Both the position numbers and the translations under genes were made by a program. Shown here in pieces: positions 8,445 through 16,053 of a stretch of DNA of 64,000 nucleotides. Origin of the DNA: Streptosporangium brasiliense (GTDB lineage: Bacteria; Actinomycetota; Actinomycetes; Streptosporangiales; Streptosporangiaceae). How positions within the stretch are numbered: the first letter of the stretch is position 1; each line of letters starts with the position of its first letter. Below the pieces are notes generated by a model, which was not told the DNA's origin, did no database searches, and saw only the letters and a list, made by a program, of their open reading frames with translations. The DNA lies in NCBI RefSeq assembly GCF_030811595.1, contig NZ_JAUSRB010000001.1, positions 1,736,001 through 1,800,000 on the forward strand. The letters run 5' to 3'.

Positions 8445-10491
8445 GCGGCCCGGACGGCAGGCGCACCGCGATCATGGCGATGTCGTCCTTCCCGCCGGCG
8501 GTCAGATCGGTCAGCAGTCCCTCGCAGAAGTCCTCCAGCGGCTCCCCGGCGAGCGTCGTCGCGTGCCGGCACAGCCGGTCCAGGCTCACGTCGAGGTGCT
8601 CGCCCGGGCGCTCGACGAGGCCGTCGGTGTACAGCAGCAGCGTGCTGCCCGGTGGCAACGGCTCGACGGCGTTGGTGCGCGGCCTGTCACGCAGCACGCC
8701 CAGGAGGGGGTTGGCGGCCCCCTCCAGGAGACGGCCGCGGCCGTCGGGGGTGACCAGCAGGGGCGGCGGGTGCCCGGCCACCGAGTAGCTCAGCTGCCAG
8801 CCGCCCTCCGTCGTCTCCAGGCGCGCCAGGACGCAGGTCGCGGTCTCATCGTCGTAGAGGGTCTCCATGGCCGTGTCCAGGCGCCTCAGGATGTCTCCGA
8901 CCGGCTCCTCCCGGTCGACGGCCAGCCCTCTGAGCATGTTGCGCAGCTGGCTCATGGTGACGGCGGCCGGCAGGTCGTGGCCGGCCACGTCGCCGATCGT
9001 CAGCATGGTGGCGCCGTCGCGGAGCCGGAAGCAGTCGTACCAGTCCCCGCCGACCTCGGCGGCGGCGGGGCTCGGCCGGTAACGGGCGGTGATCTGCAGG
9101 CCCGGGACGGTGGGCGGCTCCGGGAGCAGGCTGTGCTGCATGGCCAGCGCCGTGCGCTGCGTGCGCCGGTATTCGATGGCGTTGCTGAAGGGGTCGTGCG
9201 CGTGGTCGAGCATCTGGCCTATCAGGGCGACGTCGGAGGTGCTGAGCGGGGGGCGTCCCCCGCAGGCGGAGGCGGCCACCACCGCCGCCACGGTGCCGTC
9301 GACGATGACCGGCACGAGGACCACGCTGTTGGCCGCGGCCGAGACGAGCCACGCCTCGGCCTCCGCCGGCGCGACGCCGGGCGCCGGGGCCCCCGGCGGG
9401 AACGTCCGGTGAATGGGGCGGCGGCGCCGTACCGTGCGGGCGAACACGTTGTCGGGGGCGAAGGTCTCCTCGCCGTGCTCGGGCAGCGCGGGCAGGCCGG
9501 GCCGGACCGCGGAGGCGACGAGGTGCGCCAGGAGCGGCGCGTGCTCGGGCCGGTCCGGCGAGTGGGGCAGCAGGTAGATGATGCAGCCGTCGGCGAGGTC
9601 CGGCACGATCACATGGGCCAGCGCGGTGAGCATCTCCTCCAGGCGCGTGATGTCGGCGGTGGCGGCGGCGGCCCGGTCGAGCAGCTCCCGGCGCTGGTCC
9701 TCCTGCCATTCCTGTTCGATGTCGGTGCAGCTGCCCACCCACTCCACCACGGTGTCGCCCTCCAGCACCGGCACGGCCCGGACGTTGAAGTGCCGGTAGG
9801 TACCGTCGGCGCGGCGTATCCGGTGGACGTGCTCCCACAGGGGCGGCACCTCCCGGGCCGCCCGGGACCACGACTGGACGGTCGGCTCGCGGTCGTCGGG
9901 GTGGACGGCCTCCAGCCACCCCTCCTCCCTGAACTCCTCCCACGACTGCCCGGTCACCTTCTCCCAGCCAGGGCTCGGCTCGATGACACTGCCGTCGGGC
10001 GCGGTCACCCAGACCATCTCCGCGCCGACGCTGCCCAGCTTCCGGTAGCGCTGGAGCAGACGGCCCCGCTCCTCGGCGAGAGCCTTGATCCGCCGCGCGG
10101 CGGTGACCTGCTCGGTGACCTCCACCGACACCAGCAGCACCCCGCGCTCGTCGCCGCCGAGAGAGATCTCCGAGAGGCTGAAGGTGAAGAAACGCTCCTG
10201 CGGGCCGGTGTCGGCGTAGTCGATGGCCACCGAGGCCTCGGTGACGGTCACCGGCTCCCCGGTGCTCAGGACCTGGTCCAGCAGGCCGAAGTAGTAGTCC
10301 CGTTCGACGTGATCGCTGAACGCCTCGCGCGCGAGGGTCCTGATCGACCTGTCACCGAAGACCGACCGGTAGACGGCATTGGCGTAGACCAGCCGGTGGT
10401 CTCGCACACTGCTCACCGACACCCCGACAGGGGCCGGATCGAACACCTCCAGCCCCAGCCCGCTGGCCCTCTCCTGCCGGGCAGCTCTCAT
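8416..10491 (-). CDS. PAS-GAF-SpoIIE-type PP2C serine phosphatase
   Basis: 691-aa signalling phosphatase. Two PAS-like segments come first (about residues 15-135 and 155-270, the second ending HFNVRAVPVLEGD), then a GAF-like region (about 285-440), then the PP2C/SpoIIE domain with its metal motifs (GGDWYDCF, TIGDVAGHDLPAA, LLLYTDGLVERPG, KDDIAMIAV). Such proteins usually dephosphorylate anti-sigma-factor antagonists. There is no HATPase domain, so the kinase partner is encoded elsewhere. I chose the ATG at 10491 because AGGGAAGG precedes it; a GTG at 10596 and an ATG at 10569 are alternatives. Confidence 0.88.
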   Translation of the reverse strand: MRAARQERASGLGLEVFDPAPVGVSVSSVRDHRLVYANAVYRSVFGDRSIRTLAREAFSDHVERDYYFGLLDQVLSTGEPVTVTEASVAIDYADTGPQERFFTFSLSEISLGGDERGVLLVSVEVTEQVTAARRIKALAEERGRLLQRYRKLGSVGAEMVWVTAPDGSVIEPSPGWEKVTGQSWEEFREEGWLEAVHPDDREPTVQSWSRAAREVPPLWEHVHRIRRADGTYRHFNVRAVPVLEGDTVVEWVGSCTDIEQEWQEDQRRELLDRAAAATADITRLEEMLTALAHVIVPDLADGCIIYLLPHSPDRPEHAPLLAHLVASAVRPGLPALPEHGEETFAPDNVFARTVRRRRPIHRTFPPGAPAPGVAPAEAEAWLVSAAANSVVLVPVIVDGTVAAVVAASACGGRPPLSTSDVALIGQMLDHAHDPFSNAIEYRRTQRTALAMQHSLLPEPPTVPGLQITARYRPSPAAAEVGGDWYDCFRLRDGATMLTIGDVAGHDLPAAVTMSQLRNMLRGLAVDREEPVGDILRRLDTAMETLYDDETATCVLARLETTEGGWQLSYSVAGHPPPLLVTPDGRGRLLEGAANPLLGVLRDRPRTNAVEPLPPGSTLLLYTDGLVERPGEHLDVSLDRLCRHATTLAGEPLEDFCEGLLTDLTAGGKDDIAMIAVRLPSGPLTAAGRPPV

Positions 10492-10666
10492 CGTGCCTTC
10501 CCTGGCCAGACCCTCCGTGCGCACCGGCGTCGAGCTCTGCCCGGCGCACTTCCCCTGAATGAGTCGCATACCCAAACAGTTCGGGCTTGTATCCACGATG
10601 GATGCCGCCGGGGTGGAAGATCTACGCTACGCCCGCAGGAGCGACCTCACCACGCGGTGGACGGCT

Positions 10667-10861
10667 CTAGAGCGAGCCGCCCTTGATGCGGGTCAGGAAG
10701 GTGGCCCACACCTCCGGGGAGAACAGCAGCGCGGGACCGTCGGGGTTCTTGCTGTCGCGGACGGCGACGACGCCGGGGAGGTTGACGGCCACCTCGACGC
10801 ACTCACCACCGTTGCCGTTGCTGCGGCTGCTCTTGCGCCACCGGGCACCGGTCAGATCCAT
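10667..10861 (-). CDS. DUF397 protein
   Basis: 64-aa protein matching DUF397: W-R-K-S-S-x-S near the N-terminus (residues 8-14), a G-x-C-V-E-V core, VAVRDSK and a terminal F-L/x-x-I-K-G. In actinomycetes these small proteins are encoded next to XRE-type regulators of the Scr1/WhiJ kind and modulate them. Its start overlaps the end of the upstream XRE gene by ten bases, so the two are translationally coupled. Confidence 0.92.
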   Translation of the reverse strand: MDLTGARWRKSSRSNGNGGECVEVAVNLPGVVAVRDSKNPDGPALLFSPEVWATFLTRIKGGSL

Positions 10862-11676
10862 GAACTCATCCTCTTCTCGATAAAGGCCGCCGAGGCGGCC
10901 TGTGGGAGTGCCCAGGAACGCAATGCGTCGAACTGGGCCGACAGGGGGTCGACCCGGGCCGGATCGGTCAGGAGCTGCGCGTTCTCCGCGTTCTCCATGT
11001 AGACCACGTCGGGCGCCCCCTTGAAGGAGAGGACCAACATGGGTCCGGCCAGCCCGGGGTAGGCCCCCACCTCGAACGGGATCACCTGAAGGGTGACCCG
11101 TGGCCGCGCGGTCGCCTCCAGGAGGTGCTCGAGCTGCTCTCGCATCACCCGGGCACCACCGATGGGGCGCGCCAGCACGGCCTCATCCAGCAGGACGAAG
11201 AGAATCGGCGGATCGGGCCGGTCCAGCAGCCGTTGCCGCTGCATCCGCACCGTCACCATCTCCTCCACCTGCTCGACGGTGTCGAACGGCCGACCCGAGC
11301 GGGTCAGCGTCCGTGCGTAGTCCTCGGTCTGCAGCAGCCCCGGCACCACCGCGAGCTGGTAGTTGCGCAGGGTGCGCGCCTCCCACTCCAGCTCGAACAG
11401 TGAGCGGACCCAGGCGGGCGAGGACTCCCGGCCGATCAGCGGCCAGAGCTTGACGAGCGTTCCGCCGGTCTCCAGCACCTCGTCGCATCTCTGCGCGAAC
11501 TTCCTGGTCGGAGCGCGCATGGCGGTCTCGACCAGACCCACCAGCGAGGTGGAGTAAGTCGTCCGCTTGGCGAGCTCCTGCTGGCTCCAGCCCATGGCCT
11601 CTCGCAGCCGGCGCAGCTCGGAACCCCAGTAGGCCATGACACTGGCACTGGGATCCAGCTCGTTTGGGGCGGGCAT
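10852..11676 (-). CDS. XRE-family regulator with Scr1-type DUF5753 domain
   Basis: 274-aa regulator. Helix-turn-helix at about residues 18-70 (LRRLREAMGWSQQELAKRT), followed by the Scr1-associated domain (LFELEWEARTLRNYQLAVVPGLLQTEDYAR to the C-terminus). Start is the ATG at 11676 with GGGAG seven bases upstream; a GTG at 11736 would add 20 residues of unlikely composition. It forms an operon with the DUF397 gene. Such pairs are linked to developmental and antibiotic control in Streptomyces; the target of this one is unknown. Confidence 0.9.
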   Translation of the reverse strand: MPAPNELDPSASVMAYWGSELRRLREAMGWSQQELAKRTTYSTSLVGLVETAMRAPTRKFAQRCDEVLETGGTLVKLWPLIGRESSPAWVRSLFELEWEARTLRNYQLAVVPGLLQTEDYARTLTRSGRPFDTVEQVEEMVTVRMQRQRLLDRPDPPILFVLLDEAVLARPIGGARVMREQLEHLLEATARPRVTLQVIPFEVGAYPGLAGPMLVLSFKGAPDVVYMENAENAQLLTDPARVDPLSAQFDALRSWALPQAASAAFIEKRMSSWI

Positions 11677-11851
11677 GGGGGCTCCCGTCCTTTCGGGTCC
11701 TACATGTGTCGGGGTGGGTCCCACAGCGGACCCCAACCGAGATGCATGTGTCTCTTAGTAATCGGACACCTACCGAAAGTAATCATCCCACGGCACCCTG
11801 GGAATGGGAAACGGTCTGCCGTTTTCATCGAACGCCGAGAGGAGGTGGGCA

Positions 11852-12349
11852 GTGGCGAACCTCCGAGGTGTGCTCGCGGAGACGCCCGCCGTTCAGGCCG
11901 CGTGTCTGCTCCGTGACGAACTGGCGCGGCACGGCGTCGAGGGCGACGTCCACGACGGCTACGGCCTGGCCCTGGTGTCCGTCTGGGCCGACCTGGTGGT
12001 CTGGACGGACGGCGTGGTCTACCGCTGGTGGACCGGGCGCCTGTCGCCGAGGACCAGGCAGCGGCTCTACGCCGTCTACAGCCTGGACAGCCCGGCCGCC
12101 GTGGCCCGCGTGGTGGCGCTGCGCTACGCCGAGCTGAGGGAGCGCCATCCGCGCTCCGGGCTGATCGCCGAGGCGCTCCGCGCCCGGCCGTACGGGAGGG
12201 AGGGGGGACTGGCCGGCCTGCTCCGCCCGGCGGCCGATCCTGCCGGCCTGCTCCACCCGGTCGCCGGGCCGGCCGGGTGCGACGACCGGGCGTGCGTCCC
12301 CCCGGCGTCCCCGGCCGCCCCGCCGCTGGACGCCGTGCCCGGCCGGTGA
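11852..12349 (+). CDS. hypothetical protein next to XRE/DUF397 pair
   Basis: 165-aa protein that I cannot assign to a named family. The GTG start at 11852 has a perfect AGGAGG six bases upstream, which favours it over an in-frame ATG at 11804. The first 110 residues look like a compact alpha/beta domain (GLALVSVWADLVVWTDGVVYRWWTG, then a helical RLYAVYSLDSPAAVARVVALRYAEL); the last 55 are Pro/Ala/Gly-rich and probably disordered. It is divergent from the XRE/DUF397 pair across a 175-base gap containing the direct repeat CATGTGTC (11703-11710, 11745-11752), so co-regulation is plausible. Confidence 0.72.
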   Translation: MANLRGVLAETPAVQAACLLRDELARHGVEGDVHDGYGLALVSVWADLVVWTDGVVYRWWTGRLSPRTRQRLYAVYSLDSPAAVARVVALRYAELRERHPRSGLIAEALRARPYGREGGLAGLLRPAADPAGLLHPVAGPAGCDDRACVPPASPAAPPLDAVPGR

Positions 12350-12440
12350 GAGGGCACGGCGGCCGGTGAGGGGGAGCGGCGGCCGGGGCGCGGGGGCGGG
12401 AAGGCGCGGGGTGCGGGGGCGGCGGCCGGGGTGCGGGAAG
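12350..12440. repeat. GC-rich decayed repeat
   Basis: Directly after the stop of the 165-aa gene are several imperfect copies of GGCGGCCGGKGMGGG. No gene or recognisable terminator; it resembles slippage-derived sequence. The remaining bases up to 12601 show no further feature that I can support. Confidence 0.45.
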
Positions 12441-12601
12441 GTGGAGGAGATCGCCGGGCGACGGTAAAATCGTCCGCCGGGCACGGGCATGTCGGCCCCT
12501 CCGACACCGCAAGCCTCCTCGCCGCATCCGCCGACGCCGTGATGAACTGCTTCGGTGAAGGGCGCCGGGACCCGCAGCCGCCGAAGGGATCTCTCATCAT
12601 C

Positions 12602-13546
12602 ATGTCGCCGCGGTTCCGAGGCGGGCTGACAGCGGTCGCGGGTGTGCTGGTCGCTCTCGTCCTGGCGGGACACCGGCAGGTGCCCAACTGGCGGGGCCTG
12701 GGCAACACGCTCGACAGCGGCCTGCCCTGGCTGGGCCTGGCGGTCCCGGCCCTGGCCCTGGCCGCCCTCGCCCGCTGGTCGTGGCTCGCGCTGACCGGAG
12801 TGGTGATCCCGGCCGTGATGTGGGCGGCGATCTTCGGGCCCGCGTTCGTCCGCACCGCCGGCGCCGGCCCGCGGGACCTGCGCGTGGTCCACCAGAACGT
12901 CAGCTACGCCAACGGCGACCTGGTGGCGACGGCCAGGGCGCTGCGGGCCGCCGACGCGGACATCCTCGTGGCCGCGGAGATCCCCGACGACCCCGCGCCG
13001 GCCGACGGAGCGGTCGACTCCGCCTTCGTCCGGGAGATCAACCCCGGCTACCCCCACCGCTTCCCCGGCAACCCGGGTGTGGCGGTGTGGAGCAGATACC
13101 CCTTCGAGGGCCTTCCACGGCCGGTGCCCGGGGTGCTGCGCGCACAGCAGGCGATCATCGACACGCCGCAGGGCCCGGTCAGCCTCTACGCGGTGCACCT
13201 GGCCTCCTTCCGCCCCTACCGGCCGTCCGTCATCGCCAACCGCAACGCCGAGGTGGAGGCCCTGGCCCGCGCGGTCCGGGCGGACCCCAGCCCCCGGATC
13301 ATCGTCGTCGGCGACCTGAACACCGCGACCACCGACCGGGAGCTGAGCCGCCTCACCGCGCTGCTGTCGCCGGTGTCGGAGCAGGCCGGCACCGGCCTGC
13401 AGTTCACCTGGCCCGACGCCTGGCCCGCCGTCCGCCTGGACCACGTGCTCACCCGGGGTTTCACCGGCCTCGACAGCCGGGTGCTGCCGGGGTCGGGCAG
13501 CGACCACCGCGCGATCCTCGCCGACCTGAGGGGCTCCGCCCGTTAG
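12602..13546 (+). CDS. membrane endonuclease/exonuclease/phosphatase-fold protein
   Basis: 314-aa protein with three predicted N-terminal membrane helices (about residues 8-25, 40-58 and 62-85) followed by an extracytoplasmic EEP domain. The catalytic signatures are present: VVHQNVSYAN, VAAEIPD (metal-binding Glu), GDLNTA and GSGSDHRAI (the SDH motif). The family contains nucleases and phosphodiesterases of phospholipids or inositol phosphates; membrane-anchored actinobacterial members have no settled substrate. Start at 12602 gives the membrane helix a short basic leader; in-frame starts at 12542 or 12431 would add an unlikely extension. Confidence 0.8.
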   Translation: MSPRFRGGLTAVAGVLVALVLAGHRQVPNWRGLGNTLDSGLPWLGLAVPALALAALARWSWLALTGVVIPAVMWAAIFGPAFVRTAGAGPRDLRVVHQNVSYANGDLVATARALRAADADILVAAEIPDDPAPADGAVDSAFVREINPGYPHRFPGNPGVAVWSRYPFEGLPRPVPGVLRAQQAIIDTPQGPVSLYAVHLASFRPYRPSVIANRNAEVEALARAVRADPSPRIIVVGDLNTATTDRELSRLTALLSPVSEQAGTGLQFTWPDAWPAVRLDHVLTRGFTGLDSRVLPGSGSDHRAILADLRGSAR

Positions 13547-13614
13547 GGCCTGTACGGAGTTGAGATCAAAGGGATCCGCCTCGCTCTGGCCTCCGATCCT
13601 GGCGGGCCGTCGCC

Positions 13615-13695
13615 ATGGCGCGTGGAGACCGCACCGACGAGGAACGGTCCGTGATCGAGCCTCACCCGCCCCTGGACGAGCGAGGCCCGATCCCG
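13615..13695 (+). pseudogene. remnant of an IS5-type transposase
   Basis: Twenty-seven codons beginning MARGDRTDEERSVIEPHPPL match from memory the N-terminus of IS5-group transposases common in actinomycetes (MARGDLTDEEWxVIEPxLPL...ERGPIP). Similarity stops abruptly after GPIP and no catalytic DDE region follows. The preceding GGGCCTGTACGGAG (13548-13561) resembles an element end. This looks like a deletion scar of an insertion sequence between two unrelated genes. Confidence 0.6.
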
Positions 13696-13748
13696 GCCTG
13701 CGGCAGCGCTGATCGGCCACTCACGTGCCACCCTTCCGGGGAGAGGTC

Positions 13749-14222
13749 TCAGTCCACGTCGACGTCGTCGAGATGCCGTAGGAGGCGTGAGAGGACGCGG
13801 ATGCAGGCGGCGATGTCGTCGTCGGTGAGGTCGCCGCCGACCTGGCGCAGTACCGCCCGCTCGCGGTCGAACACGGCGGTGATGGCGGCCTGGCCCTCCT
13901 CCGTCAGCCGGATGAGCGAGGACCTCTTGTGCGCTGGATTGGGGACGGACTCGGCCAGGCCTCGCGCGGCCGCGTCGTTGATCATGCGTTGCACGAACTG
14001 GCGGCTCAGCGCCTGGGCCCGGCCCATCTGGGGGACGGTCATGGGCCCATCCTTGCGGAGCATGTTGAGCACGGCCCGCACGCCCACCGACAGCCCCTCG
14101 ATGGGCGCGTCCTGCTCCACTTTGCGATAGGCGCGCCGGTAGAGCGGACCCACGAGGTCGAACACCTCGGCGAGCCGGTCGGTCGATTCTTCGGACGCCG
14201 GGCCACGGTCTGTCTCGCTCAT
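13749..14222 (-). CDS. MarR-family regulator
   Basis: 157-aa winged-helix protein of usual MarR length: LSVGVRAVLNMLRKDGPMTVPQM (helix region), recognition helix around ALSRQFVQRMINDAAARGL, and the wing KRSSLIRLTEEGQAA. It is divergent from an alpha/beta hydrolase gene, and two copies of a 19-bp palindrome fill the 57-base gap, one ten bases before this start codon. Repression of both genes, relieved by a small ligand handled by the hydrolase, is the likely design (inference). Confidence 0.92.
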   Translation of the reverse strand: MSETDRGPASEESTDRLAEVFDLVGPLYRRAYRKVEQDAPIEGLSVGVRAVLNMLRKDGPMTVPQMGRAQALSRQFVQRMINDAAARGLAESVPNPAHKRSSLIRLTEEGQAAITAVFDRERAVLRQVGGDLTDDDIAACIRVLSRLLRHLDDVDVD

Positions 14223-14231
14223 CCTCTTATA

Positions 14232-14281
14232 TTGACAGCTCAGTTGTCATCTTGGCCAAATAATGACACCTTAGTTGTCAT
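14232..14281. promoter_or_regulatory. twin MarR operators
   Basis: Two copies of the 19-bp imperfect palindrome WTGACAnCTnAGTTGTCAT lie at 14232-14250 and 14263-14281, 31 bp centre to centre (three helical turns). The second copy pairs eight of nine base positions around its centre. It includes the first two bases of the hydrolase start codon, so bound repressor would cover the transcription start of that gene. Confidence 0.8.
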
Positions 14282-15056
14282 GAAGGATCTGTTCTGGCTC
14301 GACACCGGCGCCGGCCGCCCCCTCGTCCTGCTGCACGGCGGCTTCGTGGACCACGGCATGTGGGACGACCAGATTCCCGTCTTCGCCTCCCGATACCGCG
14401 TCATCGTCCCCGACGCCCGTGGCCACGGCCGTTCGGCCAACGCCACCGAGCCGTACCGGCTCACCGACGACCTCGCCGCGCTGCTCCGCCATCTGGGCGT
14501 GGGGCCTGCGATCATGGTGGGAGTGTCCATGGGCGCGAGCATCGCGGTCGAGACCGCGCTGGAGCACCCGGAACTGGTCAGCGCCGTGGTCGTCAGCGGC
14601 GCGGGAACCGGCGAGCCGTACCTCACCGACCCCTGGACCACCCGGTCCATGGCGACATGGCATGCGGCGATGGCCGCCGGTGATCTGGAGGCCTCGATCG
14701 AGGGCTTCATGCTCTTCGCCGCGGGCCCGTACCGCACCGTCGATGATCTCGATCCCGGCGTCGCCGCCCGCCTGCGTCGAATGGTCAGGGCCACCATGTC
14801 CAAGCACACCGCCGGCGAAGCGAACCTGCTCGTCCCGGTGCGCGACACCTGGGAGCGCGTCCCCAAGATCCACATACCCGTGCTGGCCATCAACGGCGCC
14901 CTGGACTCGCCCGACCACATCGGCATGGCCGAACGCCTCGCCGGCACCGTCGCCGACGGCCGCGCGACCGCGATCGACGGTGCCGCCCATTACCCCAACA
15001 TGGAGCGCCCGGACCTCTACAACGACATCCTCGAAGACTTCCTGCACACCGTGTGA
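14280..15056 (+). CDS. alpha/beta hydrolase
   Basis: 258-aa single-domain hydrolase. Oxyanion segment LLHGGFVDHGMW (about residues 16-27), nucleophile elbow GVSMGAS with Ser (about residue 84), acid residue in LAINGALDSPDH, and catalytic His in GAAHYPNMERPD near the C-terminus. The fold covers esterases, epoxide hydrolases and C-C hydrolases; no substrate can be assigned. Start is the ATG at 14280, inside the second MarR operator and without a ribosome site, so the message is probably leaderless. Confidence 0.9.
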   Translation: MKDLFWLDTGAGRPLVLLHGGFVDHGMWDDQIPVFASRYRVIVPDARGHGRSANATEPYRLTDDLAALLRHLGVGPAIMVGVSMGASIAVETALEHPELVSAVVVSGAGTGEPYLTDPWTTRSMATWHAAMAAGDLEASIEGFMLFAAGPYRTVDDLDPGVAARLRRMVRATMSKHTAGEANLLVPVRDTWERVPKIHIPVLAINGALDSPDHIGMAERLAGTVADGRATAIDGAAHYPNMERPDLYNDILEDFLHTV

Positions 15057-15122
15057 CCACAGCACAGGCGGCACTCAACCGGGCCTGGGTCAGGCGGATG
15101 GGGTCTGCCCAGCTGACGGCTC

Positions 15123-15848
15123 CTAGCGGTGCTCTTCCCGCCGCGGGTCCGGCAGCCTGTCGAAACGGATGGCGCCCAGCAGGTCCGCCGCCGGGCGGTC
15201 CAGCACGGTGACGCCCGCGGCCGGCGGGAGGGAGCCGCCGCGGGCGCGGGCGACGAGCACCCGCCAGCGCCGGCAGTGCCGGGCGAAGCCGGTGGCGGTG
15301 ACGACCCGGCCGCGGGACAGCTGCCCCGCGCGCGCGACCCCCGGCTCGACGTCCAGCAGGATCAGGTGGACCTCGCTGCCGACCCGGCGGGTCAGCCAGG
15401 CGAAGCCGTACAGGATGTGCGGCCAGGTGCCCCGGGTGTGCGCGACGACGCCGTGCCCGCGCAGCAGCGCCCGCGCGATCCGCGACACATGGGTGGCGTG
15501 CACGATCGGGGTGCGGATCCGCGGCGGGATCGGGCCGAGATAGCGGGCCCACCAGTTGCGGGACTGCCGCGAGTCGATCACCCGCACCGCGCCGGCCCGG
15601 ACCGGTCCCCGCTCGTCGCCGCGCAGTCCGTACAGCCGGTCCAGCAGGGTGCTCTTGCCCGCGCCGGGCAGCCCGGCGAGCAGCACCAGCGACCCGGGGG
15701 GATAGCTCAGCTCACCGGCGGGGACCGTCCCCGGCCGGAGCGGACCGGCGGGGACCGTCTCCGGTCGGAGCGGACCGGCGGGGGCCGGAGCGGAGGTCGG
15801 AAGCGGTCTGTCAGCCGGCATGGGGGCTCCTCGAATGCGCTCGGCCAT
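15123..15848 (-). CDS. P-loop ATP-binding protein
   Basis: 241-aa protein with Walker A motif LLAGLPGAGKST (about residues 55-66) and a proline-rich N-terminal stretch made of near-identical GPLRPxTVPAG repeats (about residues 24-45). The remainder (VRVIDSRQSRNWWARYLG, HATHVSRIARALLRGHGVVAHTRGTW) resembles the zeta-toxin/kinase-like AAA proteins of actinomycetes. Both the ATG at 15848 (AAGGAG seven bases upstream) and the ATG at 15821 (GAGGAG five bases upstream) have good ribosome sites, and a hairpin covers the first ATG. Function unknown; a small-molecule kinase is possible. Confidence 0.75.
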   Translation of the reverse strand: MAERIRGAPMPADRPLPTSAPAPAGPLRPETVPAGPLRPGTVPAGELSYPPGSLVLLAGLPGAGKSTLLDRLYGLRGDERGPVRAGAVRVIDSRQSRNWWARYLGPIPPRIRTPIVHATHVSRIARALLRGHGVVAHTRGTWPHILYGFAWLTRRVGSEVHLILLDVEPGVARAGQLSRGRVVTATGFARHCRRWRVLVARARGGSLPPAAGVTVLDRPAADLLGAIRFDRLPDPRREEHR

Positions 15849-15854
15849 TCGAGG
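15829..15854 (-). promoter_or_regulatory. start-codon-sequestering hairpin
   Basis: Perfect 9-bp inverted repeat CCTCGAATG (15829-15837) / CATTCGAGG (15846-15854) with an 8-base loop. In the mRNA the 5' arm contains the ATG at 15848, and the 3' arm contains part of the GAGGAG ribosome site for the ATG at 15821. Folding would hide both initiation signals. Confidence 0.55.
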
Positions 15855-15889
15855 TCTCCTTCACCCGCACCTCGCGGGCGACCGCCCGG

Positions 15890-15907
15890 GGACGCCGTGG
15901 GGCGTCC
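15890..15907 (-). terminator. hairpin after the DUF917 operon
   Basis: GGACGCC-GTGG-GGCGTCC forms a 7-bp stem about 150 bases past the last gene of the hydantoinase operon. There is no U-tract, so intrinsic termination is only a possibility. Confidence 0.3.
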
Positions 15908-16053
15908 GTATTGACCGGACCGGTTCTTGGGAAGTACTCCCCTCGTCCCTACAGGTTAGGCGACCGCGGCGTGCCGCTCCACCCATCCGGCCGGATCCAC
16001 CGGATCCGGCGGCCCGCCCCGGCGGCCCGCCCGGGCCGCGGACGGCGCCGGGC

